Below, one piece after another: positions 27,303-36,812 of a DNA stretch of 64,000 bases. Source of the stretch: JAAFHB01 sp942493325 (lineage in GTDB: Bacteria > Bacteroidota > Bacteroidia > Bacteroidales > Prolixibacteraceae); contig OW818689.1 in NCBI GenBank assembly GCA_942493325.1, positions 6,882,001-6,946,000 on the forward strand, read 5' to 3'. Position numbers and translations under genes: made by a program. The notes below the pieces were generated by a model that was given only the letters and a program-made list of their open reading frames with translations, was not told the origin of the DNA and searched no databases. Numbering within the stretch: the stretch's first letter is position 1; each line of letters opens with the position of its first letter.

Positions 27303-29771
27303 TTATTTCGTGTCAGTGATTGTAAATTGTGAACCAATTTTCGATTTTTCATTTACGATATCCTTCAGAAAACCAGGTGCATTTTTATTCGTTGGTTTGA
27401 GAATGATCGTATGATGCGCACCGGCACCTGTCAGATAGGCATTATCTGTATTGATGGCGGTGTTATTTTCAAAAATAGTACCCAGTATTCCCGGCGTTTT
27501 CGGATCGAAAAGCGGGTTTACCGCTACCGCGTCATTCATGCAATTAAAATATCCTTCACCCTTAATGCCACTTTTGGTCATATTCGGGATAAAGGCTTGC
27601 ACGAGGTTTCCCCTTACTTCGAGACCAATGGTCCCGGTTCCATACAATTTTTCATCCTTAGCCTGGGCAAGCAACATGGAAACAAATGCGGCTCTTCTTC
27701 CATCGGTGTCTATCATCTCGTTGCCGGCTACCAGCGTATTCCAGCTTAGGTTGTATCTTTTTTGGAGCAACCGCTGATCAGCCCGTAAATAAATGCCTCC
27801 CGAATTGAGTAATTTGTTATTTACAATGGCAACATCGCTTCCGCCACAGTACATCATAATTCCCTGGTGATTGTCTTTCAGTAGATTGTCTTTTATTAAC
27901 AACTGATATGCAGACCATTGTGTAATGATGTATTTACTTCCGGCGGTCGGAATCACGTCCCATGGACGGTCAACGGTCAGGATCGTATCGTTATTACCTG
28001 TAATGGTACGCCATTGTCCGGTCCCCACACCATTGACTATTGCGATGGCGTAGTTCGTCGGATGCACCGCATATTGCCACGAGGTACTTACCCGGTCAGT
28101 AAAATCCTGCCACTCCTGTTTTTTATCCAGAATGGTGTTTCCGGTCGCCGCTGTTACGATTCCAACCGACATCTGATTCGGATCGCCTCCCTGGCTCAGA
28201 ATAGTTTCACCCTGATTTCTTCCGACAATAGGTAGTCCTTTAACTAAAAAGGAATTTCCGAGAATTACCATATCGGTCACGTAATCGAGGTTTATTCCCC
28301 CGGTTTCACCTTTGGCCTGGTGATCGCCGTCGCGCAGGAAAGTATTGTTTTCGAACAGGGCATGATGACAGCCGTTTGCGCCGAACCGGCCTGCCGTATA
28401 GAAATAGTTGTTATCCCGAATGATCATATTGCAGGAATTTTTAAAATCCCAAGGCCATGTCCGTGTAGGGGCATTTATACCCCTCACATCATTTGTGGTG
28501 CTTTTCAACTGACATCCTGATACAAGTAGATGATCCACATTCACAAGTGCCAGACCCCAGCCCGAACTAAAATCGAAACCACAATCTTTCAATACCAGCT
28601 TTGTTCCACCTTCAGGCATATTTTTGATGGTATGGACAAATGAACCACTTTCGTTTGCATTTATCACCGAGAGGTCAATCAAACCGCTCGTGGTGATGAA
28701 ACCTGGCCATACCATTCCCATTCCATCGGTCCGGCTGTCAGGCCATCCCAGCGTCCAGCCGTAAGCTGCTTTCACCCGTTCGGTCGAAAAAGGCTTCCCA
28801 TAACCATATTTGATGATAGTCCGGTCTTTTCCCTGGCCCCTGAGTACAACTTTTGATTTCATGGTAATGCCACTGCCTGAAGAATAAAGCAGTTTATAAG
28901 TTCCTTCCGGTAAATAAACCACACCGCCACCGTTTTCATTCGCTTTGTCAATGGCTTCCTGGATGGCGGCCCTATCGTTGGCTATACCATCTCCTTTGGC
29001 CTTTTGAGACAGGCGGGTATCGGTTTTTATATTGTAAACATTCTCCGCAAAGTTAAAATCGGCACCCCATGGCATGCCCAGTTTTAACGGATCGGCAGAA
29101 GATGCGCGGACTGTAATTGTTTCATCGAAAAGCTGTTCCCCATATTTCCCTCCTTTACCATTACTTACAGAAACAGCATATTTTACTCCGGGAATCAGTT
29201 GTTTCGGAGCGGTTATCTCAAGTGTATATGCATCTCCGTCTGACGGTTTTACTTCTGTTACCTTACCATTGGGATCAGCAAAGCGAACACGGGAATTGGC
29301 TCCCTTCAATTGCAGATTCCGTCCGAATAAGCGAAAGGTTGTCCCCGGCATAATCTGGTCGTACTCGGCCGTCATTACCCTGGGCTTATTGATAAAAACC
29401 GGTTCACTGAGTTGATTTCCGTTCTTCACCCATAGCACATATAATCCCAATGGAATGTTTTCAGGTATGCTTCCTGCCACGAACATTTCAGAATGGGTCA
29501 GTACCTGAAGTTTTACTGCCGGTATTAAAGCCTTCTCATCGCCGCTGACTGACATCAACCAGAGCTGCGGATCCAAACCGAATGATGATCCCTGGACTCC
29601 GATAGTTTCCCCGGGATTGACCGATTCGGTGAAATTGAAAACCGAGGGTTTGGTCTCAATGGAACCGGCAATAGATTGCGAGGAATTACTCTGAGCCGAA
29701 ACCCTGACCGGTTTGGCACAAACTACCGTAAGACCAATCAGTATACAAACAAAATAGTTTTTAATCATCAT
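27303..29771 (-). CDS. Pectate-lyase-superfamily beta-helix protein, tandem paralogue 1
   Basis: This 822-aa secreted protein has a signal peptide (about 1-26). Two IPT/Ig-like beta domains (about 42-225) begin with VNPGETIGVQGSSFG and FINKPRVMTAEYDQIMPG. A right-handed beta-helix follows, announced by GDGIANDRAAIQEAI (260-274) and GGGVVYLPEGTY, the entry of the Pectate_lyase_3 family. Helix turns rich in Asn and repeats of NNxF run to the end. Catalytic residues cannot be named by eye. It forms a direct array with the two genes downstream in coordinate (upstream in transcription), which share the N-terminal domains and helix. It could be a lyase, hydrolase or epimerase-like enzyme. Confidence 0.8.
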   Translation of the reverse strand: MMIKNYFVCILIGLTVVCAKPVRVSAQSNSSQSIAGSIETKPSVFNFTESVNPGETIGVQGSSFGLDPQLWLMSVSGDEKALIPAVKLQVLTHSEMFVAGSIPENIPLGLYVLWVKNGNQLSEPVFINKPRVMTAEYDQIMPGTTFRLFGRNLQLKGANSRVRFADPNGKVTEVKPSDGDAYTLEITAPKQLIPGVKYAVSVSNGKGGKYGEQLFDETITVRASSADPLKLGMPWGADFNFAENVYNIKTDTRLSQKAKGDGIANDRAAIQEAIDKANENGGGVVYLPEGTYKLLYSSGSGITMKSKVVLRGQGKDRTIIKYGYGKPFSTERVKAAYGWTLGWPDSRTDGMGMVWPGFITTSGLIDLSVINANESGSFVHTIKNMPEGGTKLVLKDCGFDFSSGWGLALVNVDHLLVSGCQLKSTTNDVRGINAPTRTWPWDFKNSCNMIIRDNNYFYTAGRFGANGCHHALFENNTFLRDGDHQAKGETGGINLDYVTDMVILGNSFLVKGLPIVGRNQGETILSQGGDPNQMSVGIVTAATGNTILDKKQEWQDFTDRVSTSWQYAVHPTNYAIAIVNGVGTGQWRTITGNNDTILTVDRPWDVIPTAGSKYIITQWSAYQLLIKDNLLKDNHQGIMMYCGGSDVAIVNNKLLNSGGIYLRADQRLLQKRYNLSWNTLVAGNEMIDTDGRRAAFVSMLLAQAKDEKLYGTGTIGLEVRGNLVQAFIPNMTKSGIKGEGYFNCMNDAVAVNPLFDPKTPGILGTIFENNTAINTDNAYLTGAGAHHTIILKPTNKNAPGFLKDIVNEKSKIGSQFTITDTK

Positions 29772-29827
29772 TATCTGTTTTTCAATTTCTGTTTAAAGTT
29801 TCCGTACAATTTCAATCATTGTTTAAA

Positions 29828-32239
29828 TTACCGGATCGTATCCTTACCTGAAATAAGGAGAGATTCAATTTTGGCTGATCCGGGAAGTAGTGCCTGGTTA
29901 GTCATTGTCTTCACATCAAGATTTACCGGATCTTTGATGATGGTAAAACGGTTTGACTGACTTAAACGGTAACCAATATCACAGTTGATTGCGGTATTCC
30001 TATCGAAAATGGTTCCCAATATCCCAACAGTATTGTTCAGGATGGCAGGAGTCGATGATTTTACTTCATTCCAGTAACCTTCGCCCGCAACCGAAGAACT
30101 CACGTTCGGGTATTTGGCCTGAACCAGATTACGCCGGATTTCAAGTCCGATACTTCCTGTACCAAGCAATGCCTGGTTTGGCTGAACTGCTAAAATCATA
30201 TAAATACTAACTGCCCTGGTACCTTCTGACCGCCTGATTTCATTGTTCGCCACACTGGCATTCCATAACAAATTAAATCTTCCATCATTAGCCCGCTGAT
30301 CTGAACGAAGATAAATTCCGGATGAATTGGTCAGCTTGTTTCCCTCAATCACCACATCGTTACAACCGCAGTAAAACATGATCCCCTGATGGTTATCTTC
30401 CAGAATGTTATCTTTAACCAGCCAGTCCTCTGCCGACCAGGACATTACAACATAATGACAACCGGCCTCCGGAATTACTTCCCAGGGGTGATCTATGGTA
30501 ATTGTACTGCCTTTCTTCGTCGTTATATATCGCCACTGACCCGTTCCTTTGCCATTTACAATGGCAATTGCCCTGCTTGAACCCAGAATAAGCGGATTGA
30601 AAGCGCTCCATTGCTGTTTTGCATCTGTTAATGAATTTGAAGTAGCCGTTGTAACAACACCAACAGTCTGTCCGGTTGGATTGCAACCCTGACTTAGGAT
30701 CGTTTCACCCTGGTTGTGCGGAAAAATTGGGGCTCCATGTACGTCCAGATGGTTTTTAATTACCACAATATCTTTGGCATAGTCGATGTTAAAACCTCCT
30801 GTTTCTCCTTTAAATGTCTGAAGATTTCCCAGGCGGGTAATGTGGTTGTTTTCGATGATTCCGTTATAGCTATCGTTAAAGCCAAATCTTCCGGCCGCAT
30901 AGTGAACCCGGTTTCCCCGGACAACAAAATTGGTTGAGCCGTTGCAATGCCACATCCAGGGCCAGGTGTTCTGGGTGGTACTTTCAAAATCACAATCAGC
31001 GATCACCATCCGGTCAACAAACGACCAGGCTAAACCACATCCCATCGAAAGATCGAAACGACAGTTCACCGCAAAGAATTCTGATCCCGCGCCTCCGGGT
31101 ATTTTCTGTACCGGTAACATTGTTTTCAGGGAGTGACGCCATAACCCCGAAGTATTTACATTTTGTATGCAAAGATCTGAAAGTCCGCTCCGGATCGTTC
31201 CCAATGGCCATAACAATCCCACTCCTTCGGTCGTATTGTCGGGCCAGTTTCCTTTCCCGATCGGGTCAGGATAGGGTGGGGGATTGCCGTAACCGAATTG
31301 AATCACTGAAAGGTTCGCGCCATCACCTTTTAATACAACATTCGAACGCATGGTGAGCCCGCTGCCGGTGGCATGCATCAATTTATATTTTCCTTCGGGC
31401 AAATAAACAACACCGCCACCTTCGGCACCGGCCTTGTCGATTGCCTGCTGAATCGCCTCACGATCATTTGTGATACTGTCACCTTTGGCTTTCAGTTTTA
31501 AGCGGACATCGGTTTTTACATTGTAAATATTTTTATCAAAGCTGAAGTCAGCACCCCAGGGGGTCCGGATGCCAAACGGGTCGGGAGCGTTTACCCTTGC
31601 CAGTAAAGTCTCTTCGGCTGTTGATTCACCCCATTTACCCCCGGAACCATTGTTCACAACGATAGCATATCGCCTGCCGGGTACCAGCCCCATGGGAGCT
31701 TTTACCTGCAAAACGGAAGGATCAGCCTGAACAACCTCGCACGGCAGGGATAGTTTTTTCCCACGATCGTAAAATGCAAGGACGGGTTTATTACCGGGAA
31801 AAAACAAGTTTCTTCCGAAGACGCGAAAAGTATAGCCAGGCATAATTTCTTCGAATTCAACTGTGACAATGCGGGCACGGTTGATAAAGACGGGTTCGCT
31901 CCACTGCTGTCCGTTTTTGATCCAAACTACTGCCAGGACTCCAACCGGAATTAAATCTTCCTCGGGTAAAACCGCCGAAACATAACTGTCTGACCTGGTC
32001 AAAACATTCAGTGAGATTTTTGGAGTTAACTTCTTTTCATCTCCATCCACCGCGCTAAACCACAATTCGGCAGCCGGACCAAAGGAATCGCCCTGAACAC
32101 CAAAAGCCTCCCCCGGAAGGGCACCTTCATTGAAATTAAAAATGACAGGTTTTCCTTTGGTTACAGCACCATTCCTTTGAAAGGATGTTCCTATCAAAGA
32201 GGAAAGTAAGAGTAGTGACAGGTATTTAAGATATTTCAT
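29828..32239 (-). CDS. Pectate-lyase-superfamily beta-helix protein, tandem paralogue 2
   Basis: This 803-aa protein has a signal peptide (about 1-20). It has the same two N-terminal beta domains as its neighbours (VIFNFNEGALPGEAFGVQG; RIVTVEFEEIMPG). The beta-helix starts at GDSITNDREAIQQAI (253-267), then GGGVVYLPEGKYKL. The closest copy is the N-terminal 820 residues of the 1225-aa gene beside it; long stretches are nearly the same, for example YPDPIGKG and NLQTFKGETGGFNIDYAKDIVV. The protein stops exactly where the other continues into an esterase domain. Only 56 bp separate its stop from the next gene's start. A role in cleaving a uronic polysaccharide is inferred. Confidence 0.82.
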   Translation of the reverse strand: MKYLKYLSLLLLSSLIGTSFQRNGAVTKGKPVIFNFNEGALPGEAFGVQGDSFGPAAELWFSAVDGDEKKLTPKISLNVLTRSDSYVSAVLPEEDLIPVGVLAVVWIKNGQQWSEPVFINRARIVTVEFEEIMPGYTFRVFGRNLFFPGNKPVLAFYDRGKKLSLPCEVVQADPSVLQVKAPMGLVPGRRYAIVVNNGSGGKWGESTAEETLLARVNAPDPFGIRTPWGADFSFDKNIYNVKTDVRLKLKAKGDSITNDREAIQQAIDKAGAEGGGVVYLPEGKYKLMHATGSGLTMRSNVVLKGDGANLSVIQFGYGNPPPYPDPIGKGNWPDNTTEGVGLLWPLGTIRSGLSDLCIQNVNTSGLWRHSLKTMLPVQKIPGGAGSEFFAVNCRFDLSMGCGLAWSFVDRMVIADCDFESTTQNTWPWMWHCNGSTNFVVRGNRVHYAAGRFGFNDSYNGIIENNHITRLGNLQTFKGETGGFNIDYAKDIVVIKNHLDVHGAPIFPHNQGETILSQGCNPTGQTVGVVTTATSNSLTDAKQQWSAFNPLILGSSRAIAIVNGKGTGQWRYITTKKGSTITIDHPWEVIPEAGCHYVVMSWSAEDWLVKDNILEDNHQGIMFYCGCNDVVIEGNKLTNSSGIYLRSDQRANDGRFNLLWNASVANNEIRRSEGTRAVSIYMILAVQPNQALLGTGSIGLEIRRNLVQAKYPNVSSSVAGEGYWNEVKSSTPAILNNTVGILGTIFDRNTAINCDIGYRLSQSNRFTIIKDPVNLDVKTMTNQALLPGSAKIESLLISGKDTIR

Positions 32240-32274
32240 AATAATTTTTCAGAATAAAAACCAGTACTGCATTA

Positions 32275-35200
32275 TCATTCGCACCACACCAGGTAACTCG
32301 AAACTGAAACGGGGCGTGCATCGGAAACGGTTGCAAAGCATTCAAAAGAATTTTTCAAATCTTTTGAGGGTATTTCTGCTTCATACCAACCTTCGCCGGA
32401 AGCGGATGCCTGAACAATTTCCCATTTACGTTTGGTCCATTCAACACCGACAAGGCTATAATTTACCTGTGCCCCGGAAACCGGCAACGGGCTGTTCACT
32501 TTAAACCGTATTCGGACATTCCCCAGGGTTGTCTTCTCGGTTTTTATTTCCTGGATTTTCGGCATTGGTTTACCGGTTCCTTTCAGAAAGTAATCGAAGT
32601 AGATTTGTTCCATCGACAACCATCCGGGTTGTCCGGGAGTTGAGGCCGTAGTTCCACCCGGTAAATCAATTTTGTGTGAAGTATTGGGTGAGAAAACATG
32701 GTTAACCGGACCTTTGATGATTTTTAGTGTTGAAGCAACCGCCGGAGGATAAAACCAGTTGTCGTTAGTTCCGGCAGCAATGAAAAACGGGGTTTTAATG
32801 GCATCGGCACGTCGGCCGGCATCGAGGTATTTCAACCATATGATCCGCTCTTCAGGTTTCATCGTGTTGAGGTTTTTGAGAAATACGGAACCATCATCGT
32901 AAAAACCTGAACCGTAAACTGAAAATGAAGCATGGATCAATGGATTGGCCAAACCGCTCACAATAGTTGTGAGGTAACCTCCCCAGGATATTCCCAATAC
33001 GCCAATACGGTCTTTAATCACATCAGGTTGTGCGTTAAGCAGGTAGAGTCCCTGGACGGAGGCCAGCACGGCACTGAACAGGGTACTCGAAGTAATGTCA
33101 GGCGTGGTAATAAACCGGTTTTCGCCGTATTTGATTCCTTCCCAGGGCCCGTGTGAAAACGGGATCTTATCAGGATTGGCAACTCCAGGCTCATCGAGAA
33201 CCACCACAATATATCCCTGGGCAGCCCACTTTTTAGCCTTGTCGATTTCTGCATTACCGCCACCTCCATGTAAAAGAAGCAGTCCGGGGTAATTGCCCGG
33301 TTTCTCCGGACGAACGACTGCGGCAAAAATCACCGCCAATTCGTTTTTTGACTTTATTTTATAATCGTATGAATGAAAGACAAGTTTCCGCACAATTACT
33401 CCATCGGTTGTTTCTTCACCCATTTCTTTCACAATTTTAGGTGCCACTCCGTTAAGGTAAGGAAGGAACGGATCGGCGTTTACGACGGGTTTATCCTTGT
33501 CAGATATCACTACAGTACCTATATTGGACGATTCCGGGAAAGAACCTTCGTTTGTCTGCGACTGAATATCAACATAAACCGGATCTTTAATAATCGTCTG
33601 GCTGATGGCTTTGCTTAGCCGGTATCCGAATTCGCAGTTAATTGCTGTGTTATTTTCGAATAACGTACCCAAAATGCCAACAGTCCGGTCGAGAGCGTCG
33701 GGAGTGGAAGATCTCACTTCGTTCCAATAACCTTCACCCGGTATAAACGATTTCACATTATCTTTATTCGTCTGCACGATATTTCTGCGGATTTCAACAC
33801 CCAGGGTACCGGTTCCCAACAATGAATGCGTCTTTTGAATTGCCAGTACTGAACAGATATAAGCTGGTCGTTTGCCTTCCGTTCGGCTGACCCGGTTATT
33901 TTCAACGAGGAAATTCCAGATCAGGTTGAAACGACCTGCCTCCATCCGCTGATCAGACCGAAGATAGATTCCTTCAGAATTGGTCAGTTTATTGCCCTCG
34001 ATCACCACATCATGACCTCCGCAATAGAACCAGATACCCCTGTTGTTTCCCTCAAGAATATTGTCTTTCACAAGCCAGTCTTCCGCTGACCACTTCATAA
34101 TTACATATTGACTCCCATCACCAGGAGTCACATCCCAGGGTCGGTCTGTCTGAAGTGATTGGCTGTCATTACCGGTAATATACCGCCACTGACCGGTTCC
34201 TTTACCCGATACAATGGCAACTGCGTTCGAAAAGGAGGGCACACTGGCATTCACATCTCCCTTTTGATTGGTTTCGTTGGTACCGAACTGAGGCCACTTC
34301 TGTTTTGAATCAGTCAGTGATGCTGATGTTGCTTTTGTGACTTTGCCCAGTGTCTGTCCGACAGGATTTCCACCCTGACTCAGAATCGTTTCACCCTGGT
34401 TATGATCTCTGATCGCGTCGCCATCAACATCCATATGGTTTTTCATGACTACAATATCTTTGGCATAATCGATGTTGAATCCGCCGGTCTCCCCTTTAAA
34501 TGTCTGAAGATTTCCAAGCCGGGTAATGTGGTTATTCTCAATAAAACCATTATAGCTTTCACTGAATCCAAAGCGCCCTGCCGAGTAATGGATACGGTTG
34601 TTACGGACTGCAAAATTTGTCGATCCATCGCAATGCCACAGCCATGGCCATGTGATCTGGGCACGGCTGTCAAAATCGCAATTGGAAATCACCATCCGGT
34701 CAACAAACGACCATGATAAACCCCAGGCTACAGACAGATCGAACCGACAGTTCACTGCAAAGAATTCCTTCCCTGCTGCACCCGTCTTTTTGTCTGTGGG
34801 ACGCATCGTCTTAAGGCTGTGCCGCCACAGTCCGGAAGTATTCACATTCCGGATGCAAAGGTCTGCCATTCCACTCCTGATTGTTCCCAGTGGCCACAAA
34901 ACTCCCACCCCTTCGGTGGTTTCGTCCGGCCATCCTCCTTTGCCGATAGGGTCGGGGTAGGGTGGGGGTGTGCCGTAACCATACTGGATAACCGATCGTG
35001 CAGATCCATTGCCTTTAAGAACAACATTCGAACGCATCGTGAGGCCGCAACCTGTCGCAAACTCCAGCCGGTATTTGCCATCGGGAAGATAGACAACACC
35101 TCCGCCATCCGCGCTGGCTTTGTCGATTGCCTGCTGAATGGCTGCCCGGTCATTCGTAACACTGTCGCCCCTGGCTTTGAGTTTTAAACGTGAATCGGTC

Positions 35201-35952
35201 CTGACGTTATAGATATTCTTATGAAATGTAAAGTTTGCTCCCCATGGTGTTCCGATTCCGAATGGATCAGGGGCATTTTCCCTTGCAAGTAAAGTCTCTT
35301 CTGCGGTCGATTCACCCCATTTGCCACCCGAACCATTCGTCACTTTTAAGGTATAGCGTGTACCTGGAATCATTTCTTGTGGTGCTTTCACCTGCATTAC
35401 AAACGGATCAGCCTGAATGACTTCCGCTTGCAGCGATTGATTTTTGATTGCATCATAAAAAACAAGACCAGGTTTTTGTCCCGCGAAAAACAAATTGCGC
35501 CCGAAAATCCTGAATGTATTTCCCGGCATAATTTCTTCGTATTCAACCGTTACTATACGTGCGCGATTGATAAAAACCGGCTCGCTTTGCTGTTGTCCGT
35601 TTTTGACCCAAATAGCAATAAGCCGGCCGGCAGGCAGGAATTTTTCATCGGGTAATACTGCCGAGATATTACTTTCGGATCTGCTCAGAATGCGGAGGGA
35701 AGCAGCCGGAATAAGCGTCTTTTCATTCCCGTCAATTATCGCATACCAAAGTTCAGCGTCCTCCCCGAAAGAATCGCCCTGAATTCCTATAGCTTCTCCC
35801 GGACGGGCTCCTTCATTAAAATTGAAGATAACCGGTTTACCTGAATCTTTGGGTATGCCGGCTATTGCCTGATTCAGAGAGGTCAGGCTGAGTCCAAACA
35901 AAAGAATGACCAAAGAGAGGAGGTGAGTTGTCTGATTTTTAAAGTGCTTCAT
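32275..35952 (-). CDS. Fusion of pectate-lyase-fold beta-helix and alpha/beta-hydrolase esterase (paralogue 3)
   Basis: This 1225-aa protein has a signal peptide (about 1-31). The part up to about 820 is a paralogue of the 803-aa gene: two N-terminal beta domains, then a beta-helix with GDSVTNDRAAIQQAI. From DPFLPYLNG (Asp827) it continues as an alpha/beta-hydrolase of the acetyl-xylan-esterase type: LLLHGGGG, nucleophile elbow GISWGGY (Ser989), Asp in AAGTNDNW and His in NTSHKID. A C-terminal beta domain follows (about 1120-1225). The esterase half is homologous to the free-standing 418-aa gene at 42866. One polypeptide may therefore both de-esterify and cut the same chain. Confidence 0.84.
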   Translation of the reverse strand: MKHFKNQTTHLLSLVILLFGLSLTSLNQAIAGIPKDSGKPVIFNFNEGARPGEAIGIQGDSFGEDAELWYAIIDGNEKTLIPAASLRILSRSESNISAVLPDEKFLPAGRLIAIWVKNGQQQSEPVFINRARIVTVEYEEIMPGNTFRIFGRNLFFAGQKPGLVFYDAIKNQSLQAEVIQADPFVMQVKAPQEMIPGTRYTLKVTNGSGGKWGESTAEETLLARENAPDPFGIGTPWGANFTFHKNIYNVRTDSRLKLKARGDSVTNDRAAIQQAIDKASADGGGVVYLPDGKYRLEFATGCGLTMRSNVVLKGNGSARSVIQYGYGTPPPYPDPIGKGGWPDETTEGVGVLWPLGTIRSGMADLCIRNVNTSGLWRHSLKTMRPTDKKTGAAGKEFFAVNCRFDLSVAWGLSWSFVDRMVISNCDFDSRAQITWPWLWHCDGSTNFAVRNNRIHYSAGRFGFSESYNGFIENNHITRLGNLQTFKGETGGFNIDYAKDIVVMKNHMDVDGDAIRDHNQGETILSQGGNPVGQTLGKVTKATSASLTDSKQKWPQFGTNETNQKGDVNASVPSFSNAVAIVSGKGTGQWRYITGNDSQSLQTDRPWDVTPGDGSQYVIMKWSAEDWLVKDNILEGNNRGIWFYCGGHDVVIEGNKLTNSEGIYLRSDQRMEAGRFNLIWNFLVENNRVSRTEGKRPAYICSVLAIQKTHSLLGTGTLGVEIRRNIVQTNKDNVKSFIPGEGYWNEVRSSTPDALDRTVGILGTLFENNTAINCEFGYRLSKAISQTIIKDPVYVDIQSQTNEGSFPESSNIGTVVISDKDKPVVNADPFLPYLNGVAPKIVKEMGEETTDGVIVRKLVFHSYDYKIKSKNELAVIFAAVVRPEKPGNYPGLLLLHGGGGNAEIDKAKKWAAQGYIVVVLDEPGVANPDKIPFSHGPWEGIKYGENRFITTPDITSSTLFSAVLASVQGLYLLNAQPDVIKDRIGVLGISWGGYLTTIVSGLANPLIHASFSVYGSGFYDDGSVFLKNLNTMKPEERIIWLKYLDAGRRADAIKTPFFIAAGTNDNWFYPPAVASTLKIIKGPVNHVFSPNTSHKIDLPGGTTASTPGQPGWLSMEQIYFDYFLKGTGKPMPKIQEIKTEKTTLGNVRIRFKVNSPLPVSGAQVNYSLVGVEWTKRKWEIVQASASGEGWYEAEIPSKDLKNSFECFATVSDARPVSVSSYLVWCE

Positions 35953-36002
35953 GCTGAACGTTTATTAATAATTGATTTGTTCCGGATTAGGTTTCCAGGA
36001 TT

Positions 36003-36788
36003 CTATTTTTGTTTTTTTCCGAATGCCTGTGCGATTGCCGCCTCTGCCAATGGCGCCATAACGCTGTATCCTAATTTGTTGGGATGGATGCCATCAGAAC
36101 TGTATTCAGCCTTCAATCCCGGCCGGTTGTCAACCATGGCTGAATAATAATCAAGATAAACACATCCGTTCGTTGCTGCAAAATCTTTTATCCACTCATT
36201 CAGGACCAGTATTTTTTCGTAAGGTTTAAGGCCTGGTTTCCATGGGTAGTCGTAGGCTGGCAGGATCGAACAGAGTACCACCTTAATGCCATTGGCTCTG
36301 GCAAGATCGGCCATTGAAGCAAGATTATCCTTGATCATTTCGATTGTTGAGGGACCTGTATTTCCGGCAATATCATTTGTACCTGCAAGTATAACCACCA
36401 CTTTAGGTTTCAGATTGATGACATCGGCCCTGAACCTGACCAGCATTTGCGGCGTGGTTTGCCCGCTTATTCCGCGGTTGATGTAAGGCTTTCCTGTGAA
36501 AAATTCAGGCGATATACGGATCCATCCGATGGTAATTGAATTCCCCATAAAAACAACCCGCTTTTCATTTGCAGCAGGCACACCAAGTTTATCGTTGCTT
36601 TCTCTGAATTGTTTTAAATTGGGCCAGTCGAGTTTTAACCATTTCTCATAGTCTTCCTTTTCCTTTGCTCTTTTCTCTTTTATCGCACTTGAGTCTTTTG
36701 CAACGGTAGTACTCTGATTCTGAGCCTGCAGGTAATGCATGCTGATCATGAAAAAAATGATTCCAATAACTGATTTTAAATTTTTCAT
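36003..36788 (-). CDS. Secreted SGNH/GDSL acetylesterase-like enzyme
   Basis: This 261-aa protein has a signal peptide (about 1-22), then a short charged linker. All four SGNH blocks are textbook: VVFMGNSITIGW (Ser84), the Gly in NRGISGQTT, ILAGTNDIAG (Asn138) and SSDGIHPNKLG with Asp232 and His235. It resembles the PAF-acetylhydrolase/rhamnogalacturonan-acetylesterase-like group, which deacetylates sugars. It sits between the esterase/pectate-lyase fusion and the beta-helix protein, with gaps of 50 and 24 bp, so co-expression is expected. Confidence 0.87.
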   Translation of the reverse strand: MKNLKSVIGIIFFMISMHYLQAQNQSTTVAKDSSAIKEKRAKEKEDYEKWLKLDWPNLKQFRESNDKLGVPAANEKRVVFMGNSITIGWIRISPEFFTGKPYINRGISGQTTPQMLVRFRADVINLKPKVVVILAGTNDIAGNTGPSTIEMIKDNLASMADLARANGIKVVLCSILPAYDYPWKPGLKPYEKILVLNEWIKDFAATNGCVYLDYYSAMVDNRPGLKAEYSSDGIHPNKLGYSVMAPLAEAAIAQAFGKKQK

Positions 36789-36812
36789 AGTTTGTCTCTT
36801 CTATTTATTATT

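Noticed and set aside
30414..31356. Antisense reading frames within the PUL genes
   Set aside because: Many long opposite-strand frames (for example 30934-31356) exist but sit inside strongly coding beta-helix genes and show no domain or composition of their own.
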